A DNA stretch of 64,000 nt, taken from Lachnospiraceae bacterium (GTDB taxonomy: Bacteria > Bacillota > Clostridia > Lachnospirales > Lachnospiraceae). Positions 26,019 through 33,812 of this stretch are shown here, piece after piece (the first letter of the stretch is position 1; each line of letters begins with the position of its first letter). The notes beneath the pieces were generated by a model. The model was not told the DNA's origin and ran no database searches. It worked only from the letters and a program-made list of their open reading frames with translations. A program made the position numbers and the translations under genes. The stretch is from positions 85,175 through 149,174 of the forward strand of contig SVDN01000003.1 of assembly GCA_015057825.1 (NCBI GenBank). The letters are read 5' to 3'.

Positions 26019-26963
26019 ATGGGAAGTATTAATGAGATTGTTTTATTTGAAACTGATGATAAAGAAGTAACGTTATCAGTACCAATGGATGAAGACACCG
26101 TATGGCTGACGCAAGAACAAATGAGTAGTCTATTTGCTACTGCCAGATCATCTATAGCATACCATATCGGAAATATTTTCAAGGAGGGAGAACTTGAGAA
26201 AGATACTTCTGTCGAAATTTTCGACAGAAGTACAAATAATGCATCAAGACCACCGAAATACTATAATCTTGATGTGATTATTTCTGTTGGATATCGTGTT
26301 AAATCCAAGCGTGGTATAGAATTCAGACAGTGGGCAAGCAAAGTTCTGAAGCAATATATGGTCGATGGTTACGCAATCAATGAAAAGCGACTTAATGCGT
26401 TGGAAAAGACTGTAGATATCCAAACACGAATGTTAGCAGATGCATTAAATGTTGAAGAGAAAGATGTACTTCGTGCGGTTAATTTATATACAGACAGTTT
26501 AATTTTGTTAGACCAGTACGATCATCAAGCGATAGTAAAGCCTACGGGGGCAAAACCTATTTATAGGATTACCTATGACGACTGTATGAAAATGGTTTCG
26601 CACATGAAGGATTCATTTGAGACTGATGTGTTTGGAGTGGAAAAAGAAAAAGGAAAAGTAAACGGTATCATTTCCGCTATTTACCAAAGCGCATTTGGAG
26701 AAGATGCTTATCCTTCCATAGAAGAAAAGGCTTCAAATCTTTTATACTTTATGATCAAAGATCATCCGTTTGCGGATGGGTGTAAGAGAATAGCGGCTTC
26801 TTTGTTTTTGGAATTTTTGGAGAGAAATGATGCATTACTTAGAGATGGCAATAAACGTATTGGTGACGGAGAACTAGTTGCTATTACACTTATGATTGCA
26901 GAATCTAATCCAGAGGAAAAGGATGTTATGGTAAAGCTGGTTATGAATTTACTTAACATGTGA
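26019..26963 (+). CDS. RhuM-family protein with C-terminal Fic/Doc domain
   Basis: A 314-residue protein of the RhuM type. The N-terminal part (about 20-135) carries VWLTQEQMSSLFATARSSIA, YYNLDVIISVGYRVKSKRG and FRQWASKVLKQYMVDGYAIN, the conserved RhuM core. The C-terminal part (about 190-314) is a Fic/Doc fold with HPFADGCKRIAASLFLEFL. The usual motif is HPFxxGNKR; here Asn is replaced by Cys, so NMP transfer may be altered or directed elsewhere. RhuM proteins are frequent on islands; their role is unclear, though Fic domains often modify host or bacterial targets. No adjacent antitoxin is evident. A 27-base palindrome lies inside the coding region at 26205. Confidence 0.8.
   Translation: MGSINEIVLFETDDKEVTLSVPMDEDTVWLTQEQMSSLFATARSSIAYHIGNIFKEGELEKDTSVEIFDRSTNNASRPPKYYNLDVIISVGYRVKSKRGIEFRQWASKVLKQYMVDGYAINEKRLNALEKTVDIQTRMLADALNVEEKDVLRAVNLYTDSLILLDQYDHQAIVKPTGAKPIYRITYDDCMKMVSHMKDSFETDVFGVEKEKGKVNGIISAIYQSAFGEDAYPSIEEKASNLLYFMIKDHPFADGCKRIAASLFLEFLERNDALLRDGNKRIGDGELVAITLMIAESNPEEKDVMVKLVMNLLNM
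26205..26231. repeat. Perfect palindrome inside the RhuM-Fic gene
   Basis: Arms ACTTCTGTCGAAA and TTTCGACAGAAGT are exact complements around a single T. On the coding strand they encode the variable loop T-S-V-E-I-F-D-R-S-T before the conserved YYNLD. Confidence 0.7.
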
Positions 26964-26968
26964 TTTGG

Positions 26969-27001
26969 TTAGAATCACAAATTAAGTGAGAGTGATTCTA
27001 A
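26969..27001. terminator. Inverted repeat after the RhuM-Fic gene
   Basis: TTAGAATCAC (26969-26978) and GTGATTCTAA (26992-27001), a perfect 10-bp stem, 13-base loop. The T-rich stretch lies several bases downstream, so termination strength is uncertain. Confidence 0.5.
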
Positions 27002-27114
27002 AATGATTCTATTTTTTCGAAAAATACAGGAAATACAAGGTGTTTTAGGAAGATAAAATAATAGGAACATTGAATTTACCGGTATTTCACACGAGAAACA
27101 ATTATGGGACTAGG

Positions 27115-27126
27115 GAGATGGAATAG
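27115..27126. repeat. Candidate attR: second copy of the guaA end
   Basis: GAGATGGAATAG, 11 of 12 bases identical to the guaA terminus, same orientation. It lies in a 419-base gap (26964-27382) that otherwise holds the hairpin at 26969, AT-rich short repeats and a budA remnant. Confidence 0.45.
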
Positions 27127-27139
27127 AAAACAATTCAAT

Positions 27140-27190
27140 AAATAATTCAGTAATTTAGTAAGTCATTAATTTAGTAATTTAGTAATTCAT
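27140..27190. repeat. AT-rich short direct repeats (TAATTTAGTAA type)
   Basis: Several imperfect copies of AATTTAGTAA and AATTCAGTAA with drifting spacing. Probably simple-sequence filler at the island edge; no gene is seen. Confidence 0.4.
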
Positions 27191-27362
27191 TATGCATTAA
27201 GCTCTGTGATAAGAATAAAAGAGCTTATGAAGAATGGCATATATTTGGGTGATAACCTTGTAAGATTACAGTGTCTCGGATAGCTATGCCTTAAAGGGCG
27301 TATCTCAGGATGAAATTAATGCGTTACATTATGTGGCTATGTCAGTGTTGCAAAAGAAATAG
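27191..27362 (+). pseudogene. Remnant of a second acetolactate decarboxylase gene
   Basis: Two pieces in order resemble the intact budA at 28595. The first reads SSVIRIKELMKNGIYLGDNL (compare KSVITVEELIRHGDIGLGTF). The second follows a shared CTTGTAAGATTACA and reads LKGVSQDEIN before stopping at 27360-27362 (compare LKGASQDEIK). The metal-binding middle is deleted and the frame is broken. This is a decayed paralogue or the footprint of an old duplication, lying between the island edge and the phosphoesterase gene. Confidence 0.5.
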
Positions 27363-27382
27363 TTTTATGGAAAAATATAACT

Positions 27383-28570
27383 ATGAAAACAGTTATAATA
27401 AGCGATTTGCATTTGGGGATTGACGACAAGTACGCGGAAACAATAAAAAACCGTCCCTTGTTGGTTAGCTTTTTGGAAAAGTTGATAAACGAAAAAGAAA
27501 TTGATGAGCTGGTAATAAACGGTGATTTTTTCGACCAATGGGTATTGCCTGCGGATTATGACTGCCCGGAAGATACGGATGCATTTTACAAAGCATGCGC
27601 AAAAAACAACGAAGAAGTTATGGATGCTTTTAAGGCTTTAATGAAAGCCGGAATTAAGCTTGTATATATTCCGGGGAACCACGATATGACCATGAGCGCG
27701 GAAACATTGGACGCCATATTGCCGGGAATAGTACAGGCAAGGGAAGGCGCAGGGCTTGGAAGCTATCGCACCGGAGAAAGAGGTGAAGTGCTTATAGAGC
27801 ATTCCCACCGTTATGAGCTGTTTTGCGCACCGGATTGTTTATCAAACAAAGAATTTATGGAATACGGCGAGCCAATATTGCCTCTTGGTTTTTTCTTCAG
27901 CAAAATAGGTATGTCTTTGGTGGGTGACGGAAGTTTTGAAAATATGCCCGAAAACCCTATAAAAATAGCGGAAATCGAAAAACCGGCAAAGGATGCCCCG
28001 GACTATGACACATACTTGTATTACAAGATTTGGTACGATGTGATAACAAGCATGTTTCCTGCGGAAAGGGATCTTGACGAGAAATTTGTAAAAGTGCGTG
28101 TAGACGGCTTTAAGGGGGAATTTAGCGTCAAAGATATATTGCCGGAAAAACATCCGGACGGAATATATGCAAAGCTATATAAAAACGTGCAGGGGCGTTG
28201 GGAAGAACTGCAGAAGTTAAACGGCGTAAAAAGCCCTGTGGACGTAAGGCATCACATTGAGCATATAATAGACCAAAACGAGCGTATGCTGATTCCGAAG
28301 CGTCAGTACTTTGATGCGGATGAAAGCATAGATTTGGTGGTATTTGGACATTCCCATATCCCGATTTACAAAGAGTATGAGGGGTATGGCAGAAAAAAGA
28401 TATTTGTAAACGAGGGATCTTGGCTGGATATAAACTATTCAGCTCCGGAATATAAGGCGACATTTGCGCTTGTTGAATCGACGAAAGATGGGACAAACGC
28501 GAAGGTATACAAGTGTGAAAGGAAAGGGAAAGAGCTCCGGTTCGTGGATATAACGGAAAAAATAAGCTGA
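27383..28570 (+). CDS. Calcineurin-like metallophosphoesterase
   Basis: A 395-residue cytoplasmic phosphoesterase. All five metal-binding blocks are visible: DLHLG (about 8-12), NGDFFDQW (about 47-54), PGNHDMTM (about 96-103), EHSHRYE (about 140) and VFGHSHIP (about 320). The large helical insert between blocks four and five (about 150-300) is longer than in LpxH or typical phosphodiesterases. The substrate is unknown; LpxH-type activity is unlikely without outer-membrane lipid A. budA follows after 24 bases, so the two may be co-transcribed. Confidence 0.85.
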   Translation: MKTVIISDLHLGIDDKYAETIKNRPLLVSFLEKLINEKEIDELVINGDFFDQWVLPADYDCPEDTDAFYKACAKNNEEVMDAFKALMKAGIKLVYIPGNHDMTMSAETLDAILPGIVQAREGAGLGSYRTGERGEVLIEHSHRYELFCAPDCLSNKEFMEYGEPILPLGFFFSKIGMSLVGDGSFENMPENPIKIAEIEKPAKDAPDYDTYLYYKIWYDVITSMFPAERDLDEKFVKVRVDGFKGEFSVKDILPEKHPDGIYAKLYKNVQGRWEELQKLNGVKSPVDVRHHIEHIIDQNERMLIPKRQYFDADESIDLVVFGHSHIPIYKEYEGYGRKKIFVNEGSWLDINYSAPEYKATFALVESTKDGTNAKVYKCERKGKELRFVDITEKIS

Positions 28571-28594
28571 CCGGAGATGTAGGAGGGGAAAAAT

Positions 28595-29320
28595 ATGGGG
28601 AAATTTTATCAAGTATCTACTTTGCAGGCACTTGCATTGGGATTTTCAAAGTCGGTTATTACAGTAGAAGAGCTTATAAGACATGGAGATATAGGACTTG
28701 GGACATTTGAAGATGTTGATGGTGAGATGATTATATTAGATGGAAACTGTTATCGTGCCAAGAATAACGGAGAAGTGGTAGCTGCGGAAAATAACAGAGG
28801 TGTCCCATTTGCTTCCGTATGTAGATTTCAATCACATCGTCATGAAAAAGTAGGAAAAACAGATACGATTGAACATCTTAAGGAGTGGTTGACTCTTTGC
28901 ATAGAAGAAGAATTCGGACTTAATTCCATGTATGCAGTGCGGATTGATGGTGATTTTTCCAAGGTGGATGCAAGGTCTGAATCCGGGACCAAGGCCCATC
29001 ATGTGACCTTGAAAGATGCTCTTAGCGTTACGCAAAAGGCATTTGTTTTTGAAAATATAAAAGGTTCTCTTGTTTGCGTATATTACCCCGATTATATGGA
29101 TGGAATAAATGCTGCGGGATGGCATCTTCATTTCCTTTCGGAAGATAGAAAAGCAGGTGGGCATGTATTTGATATAAGTTTGAATCAGGGAGAGGCAAAA
29201 TTTTGTAAGATTACAAGTGTGGAGGTTAGGATACCGGATACGCCGGCATTTGATACCTATGCTCTAAAAGGGGCATCTCAGGATGAAATTAAAAGTGTGG
29301 AGCAAGGGAAGAACAGATAA
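28595..29320 (+). CDS. budA: Alpha-acetolactate decarboxylase
   Basis: A 241-residue zinc enzyme that turns acetolactate into acetoin, a step in the 2,3-butanediol route and in disposing of excess pyruvate. Family features are the start YQVSTLQALALGF, EELIRHGDIGLGTFEDVDGE, and the metal-site residues in GWHLHFLSEDRKAGGHVFD (three His). The length fits the family. GGAGGGGAAAAAT precedes the ATG. No acetolactate synthase gene is nearby. A decayed second copy lies at 27191. Confidence 0.9.
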   Translation: MGKFYQVSTLQALALGFSKSVITVEELIRHGDIGLGTFEDVDGEMIILDGNCYRAKNNGEVVAAENNRGVPFASVCRFQSHRHEKVGKTDTIEHLKEWLTLCIEEEFGLNSMYAVRIDGDFSKVDARSESGTKAHHVTLKDALSVTQKAFVFENIKGSLVCVYYPDYMDGINAAGWHLHFLSEDRKAGGHVFDISLNQGEAKFCKITSVEVRIPDTPAFDTYALKGASQDEIKSVEQGKNR

Positions 29321-29356
29321 CATAAGGATAAGAAAAATCAGGACAGCCTTAGTTGA

Positions 29357-29386
29357 TTGAAAAAAAGTAGCACCTTCTGATATAAT
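29357..29386 (+). promoter_or_regulatory. Promoter for the fused ABC transporter
   Basis: TTGAAA (29357-29362), 18-base spacer, TATAAT (29381-29386). Confidence 0.6.
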
Positions 29387-29408
29387 TAACATATCGGGGG
29401 GTGTTTTT

Positions 29409-32150
29409 TTGACTAAAAACAGAAGATGGGAAATCATCATAATAATTGCTATAGTTTTGGCTATCATATTACCGCAGATAGTGGGCACGACATATGTGAG
29501 CGATTCCAATGCCTCTGTGGGCGATGATGGATATATTTCCACGGATAAGACATTTGAAGATTTTGCTGAACCCGGAACCAAGATTGGCATTCTTACCGGA
29601 ACATATTGGGCCGATGCGGTTATGGAGAGATATCCGCAAGCGGAAGTTTTGTATTACAATTCTTTCGCGGATGAATACAGCGCTTTGGATTCGGGGGCAA
29701 TCGATGCGGCCGTGGGTTATGTCAGTTCAAAAGGGGAATTGAAAGAAACACATCCGGATATCGCTTTTATCGACGATTATTTTAAGATGTACCAGACCTC
29801 TTTCGGAGTGCAAAAAACAGCCAAAGGTGATGCTTTAAAAAAGGAATTCGATGAGTATTTAAAAGGCATCCGAGACAATGGTGATTATGACAAGATTCTT
29901 GAGAAGTGGGAAGATACGAACCGTCAAGGAAACGTAATCAGAGACTTCGAATTTACAGGTGAAAAAGGTCCTCTTCGCATATGCACAACAGCTATGTGGG
30001 AACCGATGACATTCTATTCCGGAAGTGAAATAACGGGAGCATTTATAGAGTTGACATACGGCTTTTGTGAGGAATACGGTTATACTCCGGTAGTGGAATG
30101 CATTTCATATTCGGCTTGTATAACAGGCATAGGAAGCGGTTCTTATGACTTACTTGCGGATACTTTTACCGGTACGGAAGAAAATGCGGTAAGCATAAAT
30201 GCAACGGCTCCGCTTCTTGATGACCCGATTTATCTTGCCGTAAAGGAAGACGGCGGCAGTAAGGAAGTGCCAAAAGCACAGGCATTTATAGACAAAATCA
30301 AAGATAGTATAAATAGAAACTTCATAAAGGAAGGCCGTTATAAGATGGTGCTTTCGGGCCTTGTGGTGACCCTTTTGCTTTCTGCATTATCGGGAGCTTT
30401 CGGAACGGCCTTGGGCGCATTAATTTGCTTTATGCATACAAGAAAAAGCGGTCCGGTTCCCGCCTTTGCACGACTTTATATTAAGGTGTTTCGAGGCTTG
30501 CCTTTGTTGGTTTGGTTGATGCTTTTGTGTTATGTTGTATTTAAAGGCAGCGGTCTGTCCGCATTTTGGATATCCGTAATAGCCTTTACCATGGACTTTT
30601 CGGCATACAGTGCGGAAATCTTCAGAAGCGGCATAGAAGCTGTTCCGAAGGGCCAGTATATGGCGGCGGAAGCATTGGGATTTAAGCGAGGTCGGGCATT
30701 TTTTAAAGTAGTTATGCCTCAGGCATTGGTGCATATTATTCCGGTTTACAGCGGACAATTAATATCCACCATTAAAATGACTTCCATTGCGGGCTATATA
30801 TCCGTGGAGGAACTGACAAAAGTAACGGACATTATAAGAAGCAGGACTTTTGATGCATTCTTTCCTTTGCTTTTTTCGGCAATAGTATACTTTGTTCTTT
30901 CCGTAGTTGTAATAAGGCTGCTTCGCATTGCAGAATCGAAAATAAGGCCTATAAAGCGCAAGATTCCGAAAGAAATAGTTAAGGTTGCGGAAGAATATTC
31001 GACACAGGATATGGGAAGATTCGTAAACAACAGCGCAAACGCCGAGAAAAACGAGAAGGAAACTCTTTTGGAAGTTTCGCATCTTAGAAAGAGTTTTGGA
31101 GATGTCACGCCGTTGAAAGATGTAAATTGCAAGATTAATAAAGGGGATATTATATCTATAATCGGTCCTTCGGGAACGGGAAAAAGTACCCTTTTATATC
31201 TGCTTAACCGACTGATAAAGCCGGATGGCGGAACAGTATATTTTGAAGGGGAAGACACAAGCAGCAAAAACTATGACTTGAGTGCACTGAGAAAAAGGTT
31301 GGGAATGGTTTTCCAGTCGTTTAATCTGTTCGGGCACCTAAGCGTTATTGAAAATATTACCCTTGCACAGACATCACTTTTGGGCAGAAGCAAAGCAGAT
31401 GCGGCGAAGAAAGCAATGGATCTTCTTACAAAGGTCGGCCTTTCCGATAAAGCATTTAACCTGCCGGAAGAACTGTCGGGAGGACAACAGCAAAGAATTG
31501 CCATAGTTAGGGCGCTTGCAATGGATCCTCATGTAATATTGTTTGATGAGCCAACATCGGCTCTTGACCCTACAATGGTAGGAGAAGTGCTGGCGGTGCT
31601 TAAGGGCTTGGCAAATGAAGGATGTACCATGCTGGTGGTAACACACGAAATGAACTTTGCCAAGGATGTATCAAACAGAGTATTTTATATGGATCAGGGA
31701 CTTATATATGAAGAGGGAAGCCCTGAGGAAATATTCAATTCGCCTAAAAAAGAACTTACAAGACGCTTTATCAAGACCATTAAAGTCTTTGAGACGACGA
31801 TGGATACAAAAGGCTTTGATTATATTAAGTTTATCAGCGACATAAAGCAGTTCGGATTTAACAATCTGATTGACAGAAAGAAAGTCCATCATATGCAGAT
31901 AGTGGCAGAAGAATTGTGCTACAACACTCTGCTTGTGGGGCTTGCCAAAGACGAAAAACTTAAGCTTAGCTTTGAGTATAACGAAAAAGACGGCGGAGAA
32001 GTGTACATGAAAATAAGCTATGACGGCAAAGAGCAACATCCGCTGGAAGAAATGGATGAAATGTCGCGCGCCATTATACTTGGCGTATGCTACGAAGCAG
32101 AGCATAGCTACGAAGACGGTAAAAATGTATTAACGGCGAAAATACGCTAA
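29409..32150 (+). CDS. Single-chain amino-acid ABC transporter: substrate-binding, permease, ATPase and extra C-terminal domain
   Basis: A 913-residue fusion. One N-terminal helix anchors the chain. Residues 48-175 match the second lobe of a family 3 solute-binding protein and end in [12 protein letters not shown]. Residues 183-285 match the first lobe ([14 protein letters not shown]...[18 protein letters not shown]), so the lobes are in reversed order. Residues 300-520 form a GlnP-type permease ([34 protein letters not shown]). Residues 556-795 form a GlnQ-type ATPase ([36 protein letters not shown]). The last 115 residues ([16 protein letters not shown]) recall a GHKL/RsbW-like ATP-binding fold. 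Start codon TTG with a GGGGGG ribosome site. Amino-acid uptake is likely; the substrate is unknown. Confidence 0.85.
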   Translation: MTKNRRWEIIIIIAIVLAIILPQIVGTTYVSDSNASVGDDGYISTDKTFEDFAEPGTKIGILTGTYWADAVMERYPQAEVLYYNSFADEYSALDSGAIDAAVGYVSSKGELKETHPDIAFIDDYFKMYQTSFGVQKTAKGDALKKEFDEYLKGIRDNGDYDKILEKWEDTNRQGNVIRDFEFTGEKGPLRICTTAMWEPMTFYSGSEITGAFIELTYGFCEEYGYTPVVECISYSACITGIGSGSYDLLADTFTGTEENAVSINATAPLLDDPIYLAVKEDGGSKEVPKAQAFIDKIKDSINRNFIKEGRYKMVLSGLVVTLLLSALSGAFGTALGALICFMHTRKSGPVPAFARLYIKVFRGLPLLVWLMLLCYVVFKGSGLSAFWISVIAFTMDFSAYSAEIFRSGIEAVPKGQYMAAEALGFKRGRAFFKVVMPQALVHIIPVYSGQLISTIKMTSIAGYISVEELTKVTDIIRSRTFDAFFPLLFSAIVYFVLSVVVIRLLRIAESKIRPIKRKIPKEIVKVAEEYSTQDMGRFVNNSANAEKNEKETLLEVSHLRKSFGDVTPLKDVNCKINKGDIISIIGPSGTGKSTLLYLLNRLIKPDGGTVYFEGEDTSSKNYDLSALRKRLGMVFQSFNLFGHLSVIENITLAQTSLLGRSKADAAKKAMDLLTKVGLSDKAFNLPEELSGGQQQRIAIVRALAMDPHVILFDEPTSALDPTMVGEVLAVLKGLANEGCTMLVVTHEMNFAKDVSNRVFYMDQGLIYEEGSPEEIFNSPKKELTRRFIKTIKVFETTMDTKGFDYIKFISDIKQFGFNNLIDRKKVHHMQIVAEELCYNTLLVGLAKDEKLKLSFEYNEKDGGEVYMKISYDGKEQHPLEEMDEMSRAIILGVCYEAEHSYEDGKNVLTAKIR

Positions 32151-32170
32151 GGAAGTAGGAACAATCAACT

Positions 32171-32788
32171 ATGAAAACAAGAAAAGAAGCGCTGGAATTC
32201 GGACTATCCTTCCCGGATACTTATAAAGACGCGCCATTTAGAGAGCAAAACTGGCAACTGGTCAGATATAAGGGTAATAAAAAGGCATTTTTGTGGACCT
32301 ACGAAAAAGACGGATATATAAACTTAAATGTAAAAGTTGATCCGGAAAAAGCCTTCTTTTGGCGTGAAATGTATGAGTCTGTAATACCCGGATATCATCA
32401 AAACAAGGACCATTGGAACACGATTATATTGGACGGCAGCGTGCCGGATAGCGATATAAAGATAATGATAGAGGAAAGCTATTATCTTATAAGCGACAGT
32501 CCGGCAAAGCGAATTTACGAAGCCGTAAAGAAAATCCCTCGTGGGAAAGTTGCAACATACGGCCAAGTGGCCGAAATGGCGGGAGATAAAAAGATGGCCA
32601 GGGCCGTGGGCAATGCGCTTCATAAAAACCCGGACCCGGAAAACATCCCTTGCCACCGAGTGGTAAATTCAAAAGGAGAACTTGCAGGCGGCTTTGCCTT
32701 TGGTGGAGCTGAAGTGCAGGCAAAGCTTTTGCGCGCGGAAGGCGTGGAAGTGGTGGATGGAAAAGTGGATTTGGAGAAGTATTGTTAA
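32171..32788 (+). CDS. Fusion of MmcQ/YjbR domain and methylated-DNA-cysteine methyltransferase
   Basis: A 205-residue two-domain protein. Residues 1-110 match MmcQ/YjbR (SFPDTYKDAPFREQNWQLVR, INLNVKVDPEKAFFWRE), a fold that may bind DNA. Residues 113-205 form the MGMT catalytic domain (IPRGKVATYGQVAEMAG, IPCHRVVNSKGELAGG). The acceptor cysteine of the PCHRV motif is present, so it can take a methyl group from O6-methylguanine, unlike alkyltransferase-like proteins that have Trp there. It follows the transporter by 20 bases; a terminator overlaps its stop codon. Confidence 0.88.
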   Translation: MKTRKEALEFGLSFPDTYKDAPFREQNWQLVRYKGNKKAFLWTYEKDGYINLNVKVDPEKAFFWREMYESVIPGYHQNKDHWNTIILDGSVPDSDIKIMIEESYYLISDSPAKRIYEAVKKIPRGKVATYGQVAEMAGDKKMARAVGNALHKNPDPENIPCHRVVNSKGELAGGFAFGGAEVQAKLLRAEGVEVVDGKVDLEKYC

Positions 32789-32813
32789 AAGCACTGTTTT
32801 GACAGTGCTTTTT
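32787..32813 (+). terminator. Terminator after the MmcQ-MGMT gene
   Basis: AAAAGCACTG, loop TTTTGA, CAGTGCTTTTT. The stop codon overlaps the left arm. The sequence CAGTGCTTTTTGCA recurs in the terminator at 39566. Confidence 0.85.
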
Positions 32814-32835
32814 GCATATCGGTGAAAATAAAAAA

Positions 32836-32893
32836 GTGCAAAACTTGCATATTGATATTGACTATTATGTGCAAAAGATGCATAATGATATTG
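32836..32893 (+). promoter_or_regulatory. Promoter overlapped by two direct operator repeats upstream of the HTH-MNT gene
   Basis: Two 25-bp copies (32836-32860 and 32869-32893) agree at 22 positions, 33 bases apart. Each starts GTGCAAAA and carries a TGCAAnnnTTGCA-like palindrome. The -35 TTGACT (32858-32863) lies at the end of copy 1, and the -10 CATAAT (32881-32886, 17-base spacer) lies inside copy 2. The arrangement predicts autorepression by the HTH domain of the product. Confidence 0.75.
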
Positions 32894-32905
32894 GAGGGAT
32901 GTGCA

Positions 32906-33379
32906 ATGAATGAATTAAAACGTATTCGAACATCAAAAAAAATCACACAAAAAGAAGCTGCTATGGTTCTAGGCATATCTTTAAGGTCATATGTGACTTA
33001 TGAAAATGATCAAAGTAAAGAAAAGTCATTAAAATATAAGTATCTTGTTCGTGAATTGGAAAAGTATAATCAGGTAGATGAAGAACACGGAGTTTTGAAA
33101 ATCGAAGATATTAAAAACACCTGCAAGGAGCTGTTTGGGGAATATGAGGTGGATTATTGCTATTTGTTTGGATCTTATGCCAAGGGAAAAGCAAAAGAAA
33201 CCAGCGATGTTGATTTGTTGATTTCAACTAAGGCTACCGGGCTTAGATATTTTGAATTGGTAGAAAGATTAAGATCGTATTTGTGTAAAAGGGTAGATTT
33301 GCTGGACTTTAAACAATTGAACAATAATGAAGAATTGCTAAATGATATATTGAAGGATGGAATAAAAATATATGGATAA
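32906..33379 (+). CDS. HTH-MNT antitoxin (MntA-like nucleotidyltransferase with N-terminal DNA-binding domain)
   Basis: A 157-residue protein. Residues 1-60 form an XRE-type HTH (MNELKRIRTSKKITQKEAAM, LGISLRSYVTYEND). Residues 66-157 form a minimal nucleotidyltransferase with CYLFGSYAKGKAKETSDVDLLI, which satisfies GS-x10-DxD. In type VII toxin-antitoxin systems this enzyme disarms the HEPN toxin by adding AMP to a tyrosine. Usual MntA proteins are one-domain; the added HTH would let the antitoxin control its own promoter, where two operator repeats sit. The start at 32906 has GGAGGGATGTGCA; the longer frame begins in the promoter. The gene overlaps the toxin start by eight bases. Confidence 0.85.
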   Translation: MNELKRIRTSKKITQKEAAMVLGISLRSYVTYENDQSKEKSLKYKYLVRELEKYNQVDEEHGVLKIEDIKNTCKELFGEYEVDYCYLFGSYAKGKAKETSDVDLLISTKATGLRYFELVERLRSYLCKRVDLLDFKQLNNNEELLNDILKDGIKIYG

Positions 33380-33705
33380 TATAAAAAACGATAGCTACTA
33401 TGCTCATCGTCTGAGGGAAGATTTATCATTTATTGTGAGAAAGATGCGGAATATTTCAGCGGAGGAATTGAATGAAAACGAAGTACTTTCTGGATTCGAT
33501 GATGTTTAGATTGATACAAATATCAGAAAATGCAAAGAAACTGAGTGAAGATTATAAGAGCAAAAATGAAAATATACCGTGGACGGCAATATATGGCTTG
33601 AGAAATAGAATAGTACACGATTATGGTAGCGTTGATTTAGGAATTATTTATGCAACACTTACGGAGGATATACCGGAGTTGGTGGAGTGCTTGAGGGAAG
33701 ATTAA
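33372..33705 (+). pseudogene. HepT-like HEPN toxin, broken by one extra T
   Basis: The frame from ATG 33372 reads MDNIKNDSYYAHRLREDLSF and runs to ELNENEVL, then stops at GFDDV. A second frame resumes at once with LDSMMFRLIQISENAKKL and continues to the end. Removing one T from the run at 33487-33489 joins EVL to LDSMMFRL, the expected continuous HepT sequence of 110 residues. The RNase motif RNRIVHDY (R-x4-H-x-Y) is intact, including the tyrosine that MntA would AMPylate. Either the toxin has been recently inactivated, a ribosomal shift restores it, or the base is a sequencing error. Confidence 0.8.
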
Positions 33706-33706
33706 G

Positions 33707-33784
33707 ATGTTTGAAGCTAAAACAGTTATAGGCTACGGAGTTGGCTTTTATTACGAGGCTAGCAAGAATACCTTGAATCGGTAG
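33707..33784 (+). pseudogene. 25-residue fragment matching the start of the acyltransferase at 39739
   Basis: Reads MFEAKTVIGYGVGFYYEASK, then NTLNR and stop. The first 20 residues agree with MNFEGKTVVGYGVGFYYEAVK at most positions, but the DNA has diverged at many third codon positions. It is therefore an old paralogue scrap rather than a fresh duplication. It lies directly before the formate dehydrogenase genes, six kilobases ahead of the intact gene. Confidence 0.7.
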
Positions 33785-33812
33785 AATTTGTTTATTGGGA
33801 AAAGGGGGAACT

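Larger units (their letters stand above)
22949..27126. mobile_element. Decayed integrative element (genomic islet) at the guaA 3' end
   Basis: Bounded by guaA and the near-copy of its last 12 bases. It contains a gutted tyrosine integrase, an XRE regulator with a divergent operator, three genes of unknown function and a RhuM-Fic protein. No replication, conjugation or capsid gene is left. Size is about 4.2 kb. The boundary claim rests on an 11/12 match and on the known use of guaA as an integration site; it is an inference. Confidence 0.5.
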
